Program-made: the position numbers and the translations under genes | Shown here: in pieces, positions 1 through 10,172 of the stretch | Position numbering within the stretch: the stretch's first letter is position 1 | How the letters are laid out: every line of letters begins with the position of its first letter | The notes under the pieces: generated by a model | What the model saw: only the letters and a program-made list of their open reading frames with translations | What the model was told of the DNA's origin: nothing | Database searches by the model: none | NCBI GenBank assembly: GCA_019096195.1 | Contig: JAGTXK010000139.1 | Span: 1 to 64,000, forward strand | Source of the DNA: Boletus sp. NGJ | Lineage: Eukaryota; Basidiomycota; Agaricomycetes; Boletales; Boletaceae | DNA: 64,000 nt | Reading direction: 5' to 3'

Positions 1-291
1 AGAACCAAAAGGTATTAGCCCTAACCCTTGCTGGGCCATTGATAGCCCTAATCCTTGCCCTGAAGATGAGCCCTTAGTCATGTGAGTTGGTTGTCATGGT
101 ACTGAGTTATAGCCATATTAAAGGGATATGTCATTGGGACACTTATTTGACCCTGATATTATCAACTATCATTTAGTAAATAACATAAGGTTCTGATGGA
201 TGCTGTGCTTCAACCCTGTCTGATTATGTCACTTACATAACTCCAAATGGTATAAAGAGCAGAGATACCATTCAGCCAACCCTACTTCATT

Positions 292-1309
292 ATGAAATCC
301 ACTCCCTCCTCTGCTAGAGCCAATATTCTTTTTCTCTCTGAATCTGGCCTTTCTACTAGGCAAATATCATTCCAAACTGGTCTGGGGAAGTCTACTGTGG
401 CCAGGGTTATCAAGGAGATCCACCCAGGCAAGGAAAACATCAAATTAGGATGTCCTTCCAAACTTTCTCCTACTGATAAAAGGAGAATTGTCTCTAGTAT
501 TACCTCTGGCAAAGTTGAAAATGCTGTCCAGGCTACCCATCTCATCAATTCTGCTCTCTCTTCTCCTGTCTCTGCTCAAACTGTTAGGAATGTTCTCAAG
601 TCTGCATCTCTCAAGGCTGTAGTCAAGAAAAAGAAGCCACTCTTGTCTGTGAAGCATAGGCAACATAGGCTAGCCTTTGCTCTCAAGCACCAACATTGGA
701 CTGTGGAGGACTGGACTAGGGTTATATGGTCAGATGAAACCAAGATCAACAGGATTGGGTCAGATGGAAGGAAGTATGTATGGAAATTGGCAGGAAAGTC
801 TTTGCAAGACAAGGAAGTTCAGGGAACAGTAAAGTTTGGAGGAGGTTCCTTGATGGTTTGGGGATGCATGAGTTGGAGTGGAGTGGGGATTCTTGCAGAG
901 GTTGAAGGGAGGATGAATGCTGAGCAGTATGTCTCCATTTTGGAGGATAATCTGCTTCCTTCCATGGAAAATTCTGGAATTCCTAAAGAGAGCATTATCT
1001 TTCAACAAGATAATGACCCCAAGCACACCTCTAAAAGAGCCAAGGAGTGGCTGGAATCTCAAGGGATCAAGCTTCTTGACTGGCCAGCACAATCTCCAGA
1101 CCTTAATCCCATTGAACATCTCTGGCAAATCCTCAAAAAAAAAGCTCAATAGCTATACAACACCACCAAAAGGAGTATGGGAGCTTTGGGAGAGAATTGA
1201 AGTGGAGTGGGGGAAGATAGAGGTTGAGGAGTGTCAAGGATTGATAGAGAGTATGCCTAGAAGACTAGAGGCAGTGATAAAAGCAAAGGGAGGGCATACA
1301 AAGTACTAA
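292..1309 (+). pseudogene. Tc1-like transposase with a frameshift in a nine-A run
   Basis: This would bind the terminal repeats and catalyse excision and insertion at TA sites. The open frame runs from the ATG at 292 to a stop at 1152 (286 aa). An N-terminal helix-turn-helix region covers roughly residues 1-110. The catalytic triad reads D148 (WSDET), D240 (QQDNDPKH) and E275 (NPIEHLW); 34 residues separate the second Asp from the Glu, which is the DD34E signature. Directly after NPIEHLWQIL the frame crosses nine A residues (1135-1143) and stops. The expected C-terminal helix (about 54 residues, ending at 1309) continues in a neighbouring frame. The catalytic core is whole, so the copy is young or the indel is a sequencing error. 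No intron would repair the shift. Confidence 0.85.
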
Positions 1310-1337
1310 ATTGAAGAATAGAAATGTTGCTCAAAAA

Positions 1338-1534
1338 AGTGTCCCAATGACATGTCACTTTAATATGGCTATATCTCAGTGCCATGACAACCAAATTATA
1401 TGACTAAGGGCTCATCTTCAGGGCAAGGATTAGGGCTATCAATGGCCCAGCAAGGGTTAGGGCTAATACCTTTTGGTTCTTTTGCAAATGTCAAGTCTTT
1501 GCAAAATAGCCAAACATTGGGACACTTTTTTTCT
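1338..1534. repeat. Right terminal inverted repeat of the Tc1-like element
   Basis: About 147 bp of this arm pairs with bases 1-147; the outer 50 bp has its partner outside the window. The inner end (from 1333) and the outer end (to 1532) carry the same 17-mer in opposite orientation. In the usual IR/DR arrangement of long-repeat Tc1 elements the two transposase sites are direct repeats; here they are inverted. Confidence 0.8.
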
Positions 1535-2562
1535 ATAAAAGAACATGCAAATCTCTGCCAAATGGATGTAAGAGGGGGGGGGATGAAAAAACCCACTACT
1601 ACCATAGTGGGAATTATATAAGCTCCCACTTGAAATAAGAACAGAAATTTCATACCATGTGATATTATGCAAGTTACATATGGCATACATCACTAAGAAG
1701 TAATTCAAGAGTTGTTATTTTAATGAATACTAGTTCTGAAACCACTCACTCAGAATGTTCACATCTTTTCACAATCAGATTAGTATTTTGATAATACAAT
1801 AATTGGAAGCAGACTTATAGCTGGGTAGAAGGAACATATACTGGATGAATGAAGTAAACATACTGTACAGTATGTCATGGTTCAAGATGCATAAATGAGG
1901 AGATGAAGTAGAGGCCATAGGTTGTTGCCAGAGAAATCATGATCTCATGAAATGCTTAATTGGTAACCACCAGGCTTTTTGATATTCTGCAAGTAATATT
2001 TAGTAGAGGGGGTCAGTTTGTACATACTTGCCAATGTTTTGCCAGCCAGAGGCAAAATGAGGAACAGCAAGATATATAAACTGTGTAGCTGGCACACCAC
2101 AGAGCGATGACATTGCAGAAGCCAAAGAGGATCATAGAAATTGCATAAATCCATTTTGATCCTTGTATAAGTATTTTAGCCACTCATCACCAAGATTTAT
2201 GATCAATCCATCTGAGGCCAATTCCCAAGGGAACATACTGTCATCACAAAGAGAAGGGTGATGTATAACTTAAATGTTGGTCAAAATCATCAGATTACAA
2301 TGTGGATATATATAACCAACCTTCAAAAACACCTCAAAGATAATTTGACCAACTCCTAAGCTCAAAAAGTTGAAGGTGTTATTCTGACCAGGTGCTGTTG
2401 CAGATGACACCAACTAACCACTTTTTAATGTTTTTAAGAAGATATAAGAGTCAAGTACTCACAAAGAAAAAGGTAAGGTAAAAGTTGGCAAGAATGGTCA
2501 AGGTGAGAAGAAGCTGGACAGTATTGTAGATGAATTCAATCTGAGTGACATGGAGTTGATTG
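1535..2562. other. AT-rich interval without a convincing gene
   Basis: The stretch is visibly richer in A and T than the kinase gene that follows. Short minus-strand open frames (for example 1945-2154) have amino-acid runs that look like protein, and plausible splice signals lie between them. I could not assemble a continuous model or recognise a family. It may hold upstream or downstream exons of the minus-strand frame at 2563-3222, or a decayed gene. Confidence 0.4.
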
Positions 2563-3222
2563 CTAAGTCATGAAAAGGACTTCATCTTTGTTATATATTG
2601 TTATGACAACGAAGAGCTTGGTATAACAACCATATAGATAGGAATGTAGTGAATATTTTCTGTGCATGAACTTGTCTGGATTACATGTGGCAATGGTGTA
2701 TCTCATTTTTGTCATTTCCTCAGCATCAGACATTCCTTTGATGTGACTTGGTAGTACATGTACTTCAAGCACCAAATTATCATTCTGAAGCTTGACTTGG
2801 CAAATGGAACAGCATTTTATGAGCCTTTCTCTTGTGATAGAGTAGCCAATGCTCATCTCCCACACCCTTTGCATGGGGGGTAATTGGACTAATAAGCATT
2901 GTGGTTCATGGGAGGGGAGTTGTAATGAAGGTTTGTATGTTATATTCAGGATTGAGATGGACTTGAGAGCCATGAAAATTGCTGCTGTGGACAAACTTGG
3001 TGTCCCATTGGGTATTGTATTTGTTGTATTGGTTTTGATTGATAGTTGCTGGTGGATAGTCAGGAACCAACCTTGTTGTGGTGCCTGGCTGTTGGGACAA
3101 TAAGGATCATAGTGGCATGCATAGGCCATGGGATTGGGTATGGATAAATGAGATATGGAAGTAGGAGAGAGATTGTGGGAGGAAAGTCCAGTCGATGCAC
3201 TGGCATTCTCTTGGTGATACAC
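2563..3222 (-). CDS. Unrecognised open frame, possible exon of a hypothetical gene
   Basis: A 219-codon open frame with no recognised family. Its C-terminal half has a CCSICQVKL segment and is rich in charged and aromatic residues; the N-terminal half is rich in Ser, Pro and His. It could be one exon of a larger minus-strand gene in this AT-rich region, or a chance frame. It has no clear Kozak context or partner exon. Length and non-random composition are the only support. Confidence 0.22.
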   Translation of the reverse strand: MYHQENASASTGLSSHNLSPTSISHLSIPNPMAYACHYDPYCPNSQAPQQGWFLTIHQQLSIKTNTTNTIPNGTPSLSTAAIFMALKSISILNITYKPSLQLPSHEPQCLLVQLPPMQRVWEMSIGYSITRERLIKCCSICQVKLQNDNLVLEVHVLPSHIKGMSDAEEMTKMRYTIATCNPDKFMHRKYSLHSYLYGCYTKLFVVITIYNKDEVLFMT

Positions 3223-3841
3223 ATCTCACAGCAACCAACCCGAAGATGATCCACAAGTCACATTATCTCATCAGAGTGTACAGTAGAGCCAACTAATATA
3301 ATTGTCGTCGGCTTGCGTTGGTGATTATCGAGTAATTTAAACTCCGCTTTCTTCCGGCAGTGTCTTTTATTCTCACGCGAGACGCCAGTGTTGTTTCTCT
3401 CCCAAAGTCCTCCTCCATCTCTTTTTCTCCCTCTCGCTCTTATCCCTCCACACCCTCGTCCTCTCAGCCTTTTTTTCCACCTCTCGCCCTTCAGTCCCTC
3501 TCTCCCGTGAGTTTCCCCTCTTTCAACTCCCTTTGTCGTCGCCGCGGCATGCAGCGACACTGAGTGCCTCGAGGGCACCACGTTTACATCGACTCTTTGA
3601 GCTCGAGCCAAAACGACCCATCATGTCAATGAGTGCCATCACGATCCTTTGACAAGTGGTCATTCTTGTTTTCTATAACTACTCGTCTACTTTGGCCTAG
3701 GCTTCCGCAGTAGGACGTCAGCCACATCCCTTCAGCCACGTTGCTTTCCGCACCACTTCCTGCCCTCTATCACTCCTCTCCTCTTATTCTTATTCTTGCT
3801 CTTACTCTTTCATCCATCCAGTGGACAATTCGTATACAACC
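3223..3841. promoter_or_regulatory. Upstream region of the casein kinase gene, pyrimidine-rich
   Basis: No gene is seen here. Between about 3405 and 3520 the plus strand is strongly rich in C and T (repeated CTCTC, CCCTC and TTTTT runs), a frequent feature of fungal promoters and 5' leaders. A second C/T-rich stretch precedes the start codon (3770-3830). No TATA box or specific factor site is claimed. Confidence 0.4.
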
Positions 3842-5117
3842 ATGGCAGAAACTCCCGCTCACAGGCTTGACCTTCGAGTTGGTGGCAAGTACCGACTTGG
3901 TAAAAAGATTGGTTCTGGTTCTTTTGGTGCGTAGCCGCTCTTTCTCCGCTCACATCCCTCTCGACCAGTACATAGGTGACATCTATCTTGGCATTAACAT
4001 CATCTCCGGTGAGGAGGTCGCCATCAAACTCGAGTCAGTCAAGGCCAAACACCCTCAGCTCGAGTACGAGTCCAAGGTCTACAAGACCCTCGCAGGCGGT
4101 GTCGGTGTGCCCTTCGTCAGATGGTTCGGTACAGAATGCGATTACAATGCAATGGTCTTGGATCTTCTCGGTCCCTCTCTTGAAGATCTCTTCAACTTTT
4201 GTAACCGCAAGTTTAGTCTCAAAACCGTTTTACTCCTCGCTGACCAGCTGGTAATGCCAATCCTCCTCGCATACACCCTTTCATTTACCATTTACCCCTC
4301 TCATTTTGTAGGTATCTCGCATCGAGTACATTCACTCGCGCAACTTTATCCACCGTGACATCAAGCCGGACAACTTTTTGATGGGCATCGGCAAACGGGG
4401 CAACCAGGTCAACGTGATCGATTTTGGCTTGGCCAAAAAGTTCCGCGACCCCAAGACCCACCTCCACATCCCCTACAGGGAAAACAAGAACCTTACCGGC
4501 ACTGCTCGTTATACGTCAATCAACACACACCTGGGCGTCGAACAAGCCCGTCGTGATGATTTGGAGTCTCTCGCTTACGTACTCATGTACTTCCTTCGTG
4601 GTGCTCTTCCGTGGCAGGGACTCAAGGCCGCCACAAAGAAACAAAAGTACGATCGCATCATGGAGAAGAAGATGACTACACCTACAGACCTTCTCTGTCG
4701 TGGGTTCCCTAACGAGTTCGGTATTTTCCTGAATTACACGCGCGCCCTCCGCTTCGATGACAAGCCCGACTACTCATACCTACGCAAGCTCTTCCGTGAC
4801 CTCTTTGTCCGCGAGGGCTTCCAATACGATTACGTCTTTGACTGGAGTGTCCAGCGAGGCGCCCCGGACGATGGTAGCACTGGTGCTAGCCAGAAGGCTA
4901 CTGCTGGCAGGCGCAAGGTTGTTCAAGAGGAGGAAGAACATCGCGCGAGTGATAGGATGTAGGTGCCTCACAATATTTCCTTTGTCCCATGATTAATGAA
5001 ACTGATACTTGTTGGCGCAGGCTTCGTTCGCACACCCGTCAGCAGCAGGCCAATGCACCTGGTGCGGTGGGGCAGCAACGTGGCACAACTCGTGGCAGGG
5101 AGGGCGATATCTGGTAA
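3842..5117 (+). CDS. Casein kinase 1, delta/epsilon (Hhp1/Hrr25) type
   Basis: Ser/Thr kinase of the CK1 family, acting in DNA-damage signalling, trafficking and circadian or ribosome-related pathways in relatives. Exons: 3842-3926, 3976-4250, 4312-4958, 5021-5117; 367 aa. Visible motifs are the glycine loop GSGSFG, VAIK with Lys46, HRDIKPDN with Asp136, DFG at 157-159, and the CK1-specific SIN in place of the usual APE ([13 protein letters not shown]). The C-terminal tail is short and rich in Gln, Gly and Arg, without the prenylation signal of the Yck type. All introns have GT-AG ends and the frame closes at every junction. Start is the ATG in context AACCATGGC, directly before the conserved kinase entry. 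Normal length for the family. Confidence 0.96.
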
Positions 5118-5986
5118 AGGCGTGACATTCCCTTGTTTCTTTCATTGGAGCGGGGCACGCCCCGAGTGCGACCGAGATTGGGGGCGGAGGGAGGTTGCAG
5201 AGGGTGCTCGGTCGCTGTTGGATATCGTTTCATAGATGGTCGGTCGCGGAATGCTCCGGTGGGAAGGACATAGGAGCAGAAGGAAAATGGTCTTGGCGCG
5301 ACGTGTCGAATTCCAGCCCCTCATCACACCTGCACATACGGTCGCAACTCAAGCCAAAATTATTTGCTCTGGTTCCTCCGCCGTTCTGGACTGCTTTGCG
5401 TCGCAAGATAGCCAGCGACCGCCGTACCATCGATGAAGTTATTGCCTCAGAATATGTATAGTACGGACGCTTTTTTCCTTTCACGCTGTTCCAATCTCCC
5501 CAATTCTTGGACGGCCGCTTAATTCCCTCCTTGCATACGCAGCCTCCTCATCACCACTAGCGCCCTTTATCGATTGGTCTTTTCCTCTCGGATTCTATGT
5601 TCATTCCCAACCTTTATAACGTGATTGGTACATGTTCCAACTCCCTTTTTATCCCTGCATGCGCTCTTTTTTTCATCCTTGACCACCATTTTCATGCCTT
5701 GCTCGTGTTCCCCGCTGTTTGTTGTCCTTGCATCTTCCCTTCGTTGGGAGTCTCATCCCATGGAGGCTTGTTTGATGGAAGAGGGCTCCGAGTCGAGGTG
5801 GATGGAGAAGACTGGTGTTGGGATTTAGTTTTGTGCGGAGGATGGTTCCGTTACGAAAATCTACGTCGCTGTTTCCCAAGTCTAATGTACGTTGGTGACA
5901 TTGCGCCCGTTCTGATGATCACGTTACGATGCTGCAAGTAAGTATCTAATTTAGGTGATAAGGTCGCACAACGTTCTACGACGGCG
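5118..5986. other. Intergenic region between CK1 and CFD1
   Basis: About 870 bp with only short overlapping open frames in several phases and no recognised motif. It should contain the CK1 3' UTR and the CFD1 promoter. The segment before 5980 is T- and C-rich. Confidence 0.5.
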
Positions 5987-6951
5987 ATGTCGCAAGAAAC
6001 GCCAGTCTCGCGACGACTCAGGACGGTCAAACATATCATTATTGTCTGTTCAGGAAAAGGAGGTGTGGGAAAGTCGTCCGTCTCTACTCAACTCGCTCTC
6101 AGTCTCCATGCTCTGTCTTCCCGTCCCCGCGTCGGTATTCTCGATGTCGACTTGACGGGCCCTTCTATACCTCGCATGCTTGGACTTGACGGGCATGGTG
6201 TCCATCAAAGCAGCGACGGATGGGTTCCGGTATATGCTGATGCCCACCAAGGGAGCGACCCGCGGTTGGCATGTATGAGCGTAGGATTCTTGCTGAAGAA
6301 GAAGAGTGACTCCGTTGTTTGGAGAGGTCCGAAGAAGAATGCGATGATTCGGCAGTTTCTGAGCGACGTGCGATGGGGAGAACTCGACTATCTCGTCGTC
6401 GACACCCCACCTGGTTCGTGGATTCCCTTTGATTGTCGCGTCGGAAAGCTTGAGGCGTGTCATTTTCAGGCACTTCCGACGAGCATCTATCACTACTGGA
6501 GCACCTGGCACCCGTTCACTCAAAACTCTCGGCCGTCATTGTCACTACGCCACAAGCAGTGGCTCTGCTGGATGCGATGAAATGTCTTTCGTTCACGCGT
6601 ATCGTCGAGCTGCCTGTCTTGGGGCTGATCGAGAATATGAGCGGCTACGTATGTCCTTGTTGCGGCGAGATCAGCAATGTCTTTTCAACCAAGGGAGGAG
6701 AGGAGATGGCAAGACGAGAAGGATTGACGTTTCTTGGTGCGCTGCCAGTCGACACTGAACTGGTGACGCTACTCGACGCCGCAGACTCAGGCGGCACGGG
6801 GGGGGCAGATGAGGTGATCGAGCTCAAGGCATTCGAGATTCTAAGGAAATACCGGGAGACGTCTTCCGCCAAGTTATTCGGGAGTATCGCGGACCGGGTT
6901 GTCGCGGGTGTTGCGCACGTCGAGGAAGGATACGCTGTGGCAAATGTGTAG
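5987..6951 (+). CDS. CFD1: Cytosolic Fe-S cluster assembly factor CFD1 (NUBP2 type)
   Basis: P-loop scaffold ATPase that with Nbp35 builds 4Fe-4S clusters for cytosolic and nuclear proteins, including polymerases and DNA-repair enzymes. Exons 5987-6413 and 6470-6951; 302 aa. The deviant Walker A GKGGVGKS lies at residues 23-30, DVDLTGPS follows, VVDTPPG leads into the intron, and the C-terminal CPCC supplies the bridging cysteines (Cys204, Cys207). It lacks the N-terminal four-Cys ferredoxin-like extension of Nbp35, which favours CFD1 over its partner. The 56-nt intron splits a Gly codon inside the conserved PPGTSDEH segment. Confidence 0.95.
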
Positions 6952-7329
6952 GGTTTCGAATTACTCGCTTTGCATGAGATAGGCCTAGTTATGAGGTGCG
7001 GCAGCGAGGGTGGCCTGCACAAAATCTCAGCGGACAGCGGGCAGTTGAACTGACCAGCTGTGTGTTTCGCTTTTCTTTTTCCCGGGAGAAGATGTGATTT
7101 CTGGGAAAGTTGTCGTAAGGTTCCGGCCACGTTTTCGTTGACGAGGCATCATGTTCGACTTCAAGTTGTTCTTCTCGCCTCGTTTATGACTTGCTTTGTT
7201 CCATGAGTTTTGACGACTGATACACGTCTTTCTTGCCTCCAGATCGCTCTAATCTCATCATATTTTTTTTTCTACCAGGTTTTCGTGTATTCTACCTCGG
7301 GGGTTCACCCGCGCCTTTTTTCAATTCAG
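6952..7329. other. Intergenic region after CFD1
   Basis: No gene seen. The last 130 bp before 7330 are T-rich, with a run of nine T at 7262-7270, as expected for a promoter or leader of the following gene. Confidence 0.4.
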
Positions 7330-9164
7330 ATGCCCGTTGAGCTCACCCACCGCACTTCGTTGACTTTCGGCTCAACATCGATCTCAGCTCAGCCCAAGTC
7401 GGTGACTTCGAATCTTTATAATGACTTTACCCTCAGCATCCCTCGCCCTCCCTGCCCCTCTCCTTCCCGTATGTAAATTTCCTTCCATATCAACCGTGTT
7501 CTCCCTCATCGAATCTCTTCTAGAGGATACCGCCATCGTCCGAGAGGGCTCTCCTTCCTCTACCATGACTCTTCGCAGAGCAGACGCGTCCCCACACGTC
7601 CCAATCCTCGTCGACGCCGACCTCTTTTCCACAGTGCAGCCCCCGCAGACCCTCCACCGCCGTTCCAGTTGTCTCTCTCGTTGGATAATGGAACTCCAGA
7701 CATCTACTCACTCCGACGTCCCTGATCTTTCGGATGTCGACCCAGTTGGTACCCAGAGCAATCCATACCTCGCTTACCCCCATCTAAGCATGGCAGCTGT
7801 CCGTCGCAGCTTGGAAGACGCTGATAGCATACATGACTATGTCGTTGTCGATGAAGACATTGCGCTAGAATGTCCCCCAGAAGACCCTGTGTATGACCAG
7901 GTTCGTAATCTCGGGCTTTTTCTTGGCATGTTACCTGATGTACATATCAACAATAGCTGTCGCACGGCTCTGCGCCCACAGATATAGCTAGTCCCCGATC
8001 AACAATCCGACTTATCAACCCTCCTCAATCATTACGACACTTTCATCTCTTGAGACGGTCTGTATCACCATCTCCAAGGACCACCTCATCCCGCAGTCCT
8101 TCTAGGCTCTCTGTGTTCCATCAACCATCCCGTGGCGATCTCACTTCAGGCACAAGTGCTCCATCTTATCATTCACGAAGCACAAGTCTCCAAACATCAC
8201 TACCACACAATGCACCCCAAATTTCCACTGCGCCCCGTGCGTCTTCGTGGCGGTGGCGACCGAGTGTTCTGGGTCACTTTTCGTCCGCATCCATCCCAGA
8301 TACGGACGCACGTATAAGCCCCGCAGACACTCTCACTGATCGATCACGATCGCGGCCAAGTATATCTTCTTCTACCACCTGTTCCTCCGTCACCACCCCA
8401 ACTACCATGTCCATGCATGAGGACGGCGAATCTCCCGTACCATCTATACTGCCATCAAAGCCGTCGTCCCTTTTTAGTTCACTGCGTGTCCGTTCACAGG
8501 CTGGGGGGGTGGTGTCCCAACCCTGTTTCAAAAGTGACAGGATTTCCGCATCGTCTCCGTCCCTGCGGCCACTGTACCCCGCTTCTGCGCCACATCTCCT
8601 AGAGCGACAAATGGTGCTCCCCTCGTCACCAAAGGGTGGTGGAACGATCCGCTTACCATTTGCCTCCAAGTCTCGGTGCAGTCGGTCAGGTCTAGATACG
8701 ATCCTCATGGAGGAGCCCGAAGATTCGCAGCCACACGTCTTGTTCTCTGGGAAGCCAAGCGCGCCTCGACTTTCTTTGTCTTCGCTGGGCAGTCCAACGA
8801 GACAAACCAAAAGGAAGCTTGTCGTCAGTGGTATTGCGCTGAACGACACCAGGCGTTTGGACGCTATTCAGAAATGGTGTCAGGTATGTGATGTCGCATA
8901 ATCTGCAATTGGCTCTTCCTAATGTTTTTTTCTCTCGATATGGCAAGTCCTTTGGTGAAGTTGATCAGATCACGAGAATGCCCAATGGTGATCTGCAGAT
9001 CAACTTTCAGAAAGCAGAGGTTGCAGACACCGTACGTACGGTTTTCCGCGCGCGTGCCCGAGATCTTATTGTTCCTGTAGGTGTGTCGTGTGCGCGCCAA
9101 AGTCTACATTGCCGGAGCTGGCAGTGTATATTTATCCTGGACCACAGGAAATAAACGAACATAG
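7330..9164 (+). CDS. Disordered protein with a C-terminal RRM-like domain
   Basis: Function not recognised. Exons 7330-7468, 7524-7900, 7957-8883, 8948-9031, 9081-9164; 536 aa. About the first 460 residues are low complexity, rich in Ser, Pro, Thr and Arg, typical of disorder. The final 70 residues read like a compact beta-alpha-beta fold: RRLDAIQKWCQSFGEVDQIT, then MPNGDLQINF, then RVRAKVYIAGAGSVYLSW. That is how a degenerate RRM of the Nup35/Nup53 or fungal-specific type would look. The last two introns (64 and 49 nt) fall inside the domain and restore frame exactly, which supports the model. A nucleic-acid or nucleoporin-like role is inference. Confidence 0.72.
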
Positions 9165-10172
9165 CAAGCACGCTCGTAGCGTCCATGTCTCCTCTTGTTT
9201 GTAAAGGCAAGGTGTTGGTTGACTGATATCTACTTGCTAGACTGACCAGTCTTGTCGCAGTGTACAACGCACGACTACGTTTTACACCACCACCTAATAG
9301 TTATTTAGACGCCGCTGTCCTAGACATAATCACTTTACCCATGCGTTTGCAGCAAGTGTATTTCATGATTCCATGTATGTCGTCTTGTGACTGTGTTCTC
9401 GTCGAAATCAACGCTGACCCGAGGACTGTTGCAGATGCCCCATCTTCACGCTCATTGATTACATTGCATCTCACGTACTCACCTAGTCGCATACCCCCTC
9501 AACGGACCGACATTAGCATAATCACGCTTTCTCGTTCGTGTGTCATTCGTTCGACAAGTAAATGTACTTTTTTTCTTTTGTTCGATGACGATTCTTTTAC
9601 TTAAATTCCACTCAGACAGTTGATGATAGCCTTTTTTTTTGTTGATGTTTTGATATTCTGTATACCTTTGGATTAGGACAGATTGTCGTGTCGGCGCCGC
9701 TACGCCGCCCTGAGATTGGGGGTCTGTCACATAAACCGATGACATCATGCTCGTACATCCTTCTTCGTTCTCTGCAGGCCTGGTCTCGCCTTGATCCGCG
9801 GTCGCGTTTCAGTTGGAACACGTATGCCAATCATACCCGTGTCGTTCGGAGCAAATTTTCACTAGCCGGCATCAAGCGAACACTTGGAGACTTGATGAAA
9901 AACCGCCGAAGAAGGGTGACCTCCTACTCGAGGTGTCCCCGCACATCAGGGTGTGGATAACGTTCGAGCACACAATGCAACAGAATGTGCCAGAGGGGTT
10001 ACAATGATCGAGGTAGGAAAGAGCGGAAATGCCATAGTCTAAAATCACCAAAGACTGGATACCGTCGTAGGCAAATGTATGTGTTCAAGCTCGAAAGAGA
10101 TGTGTCAAGGAGTGTGAACGAATGGACAAAACGAAAAGGAGAGTAAGAGTTCAGGAATTACGCAGGTTCACT
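9165..10172. other. Intergenic kilobase between convergent genes
   Basis: Short plus-strand frames (9260-9604, 9688-9960, 9813-10007) have no recognised motif and do not join into a convincing gene. The interval must contain the 3' ends of the two convergent neighbours. A small unrecognised gene cannot be excluded. Confidence 0.4.

Larger units (their letters stand above)
1..1534 (+). mobile_element. Tc1/mariner (DD34E) transposon, left end truncated by the window
   Basis: Long imperfect terminal inverted repeats flank a single transposase gene. Bases 1-147 are the reverse complement, with a few mismatches, of 1338-1484. The right repeat continues to about 1534, so roughly the outer 50 bp of the left repeat lies before base 1. 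The right arm is itself bracketed by an inverted 17-mer (AAAAAAGTGTCCCAATG at 1333-1349 and its reverse complement ending at 1531). The right end runs into TTCTATAAAA, where a TA target site would be expected at 1534-1537. The layout is class II cut-and-paste. The repeats are much longer than the roughly 30 bp of minimal mariner elements. The exact right boundary is inferred. Confidence 0.88.

Noticed and set aside
9813-10007. Possible short plus-strand gene
   Set aside because: No motif, no partner exon and no clear start context, so it could not be supported.
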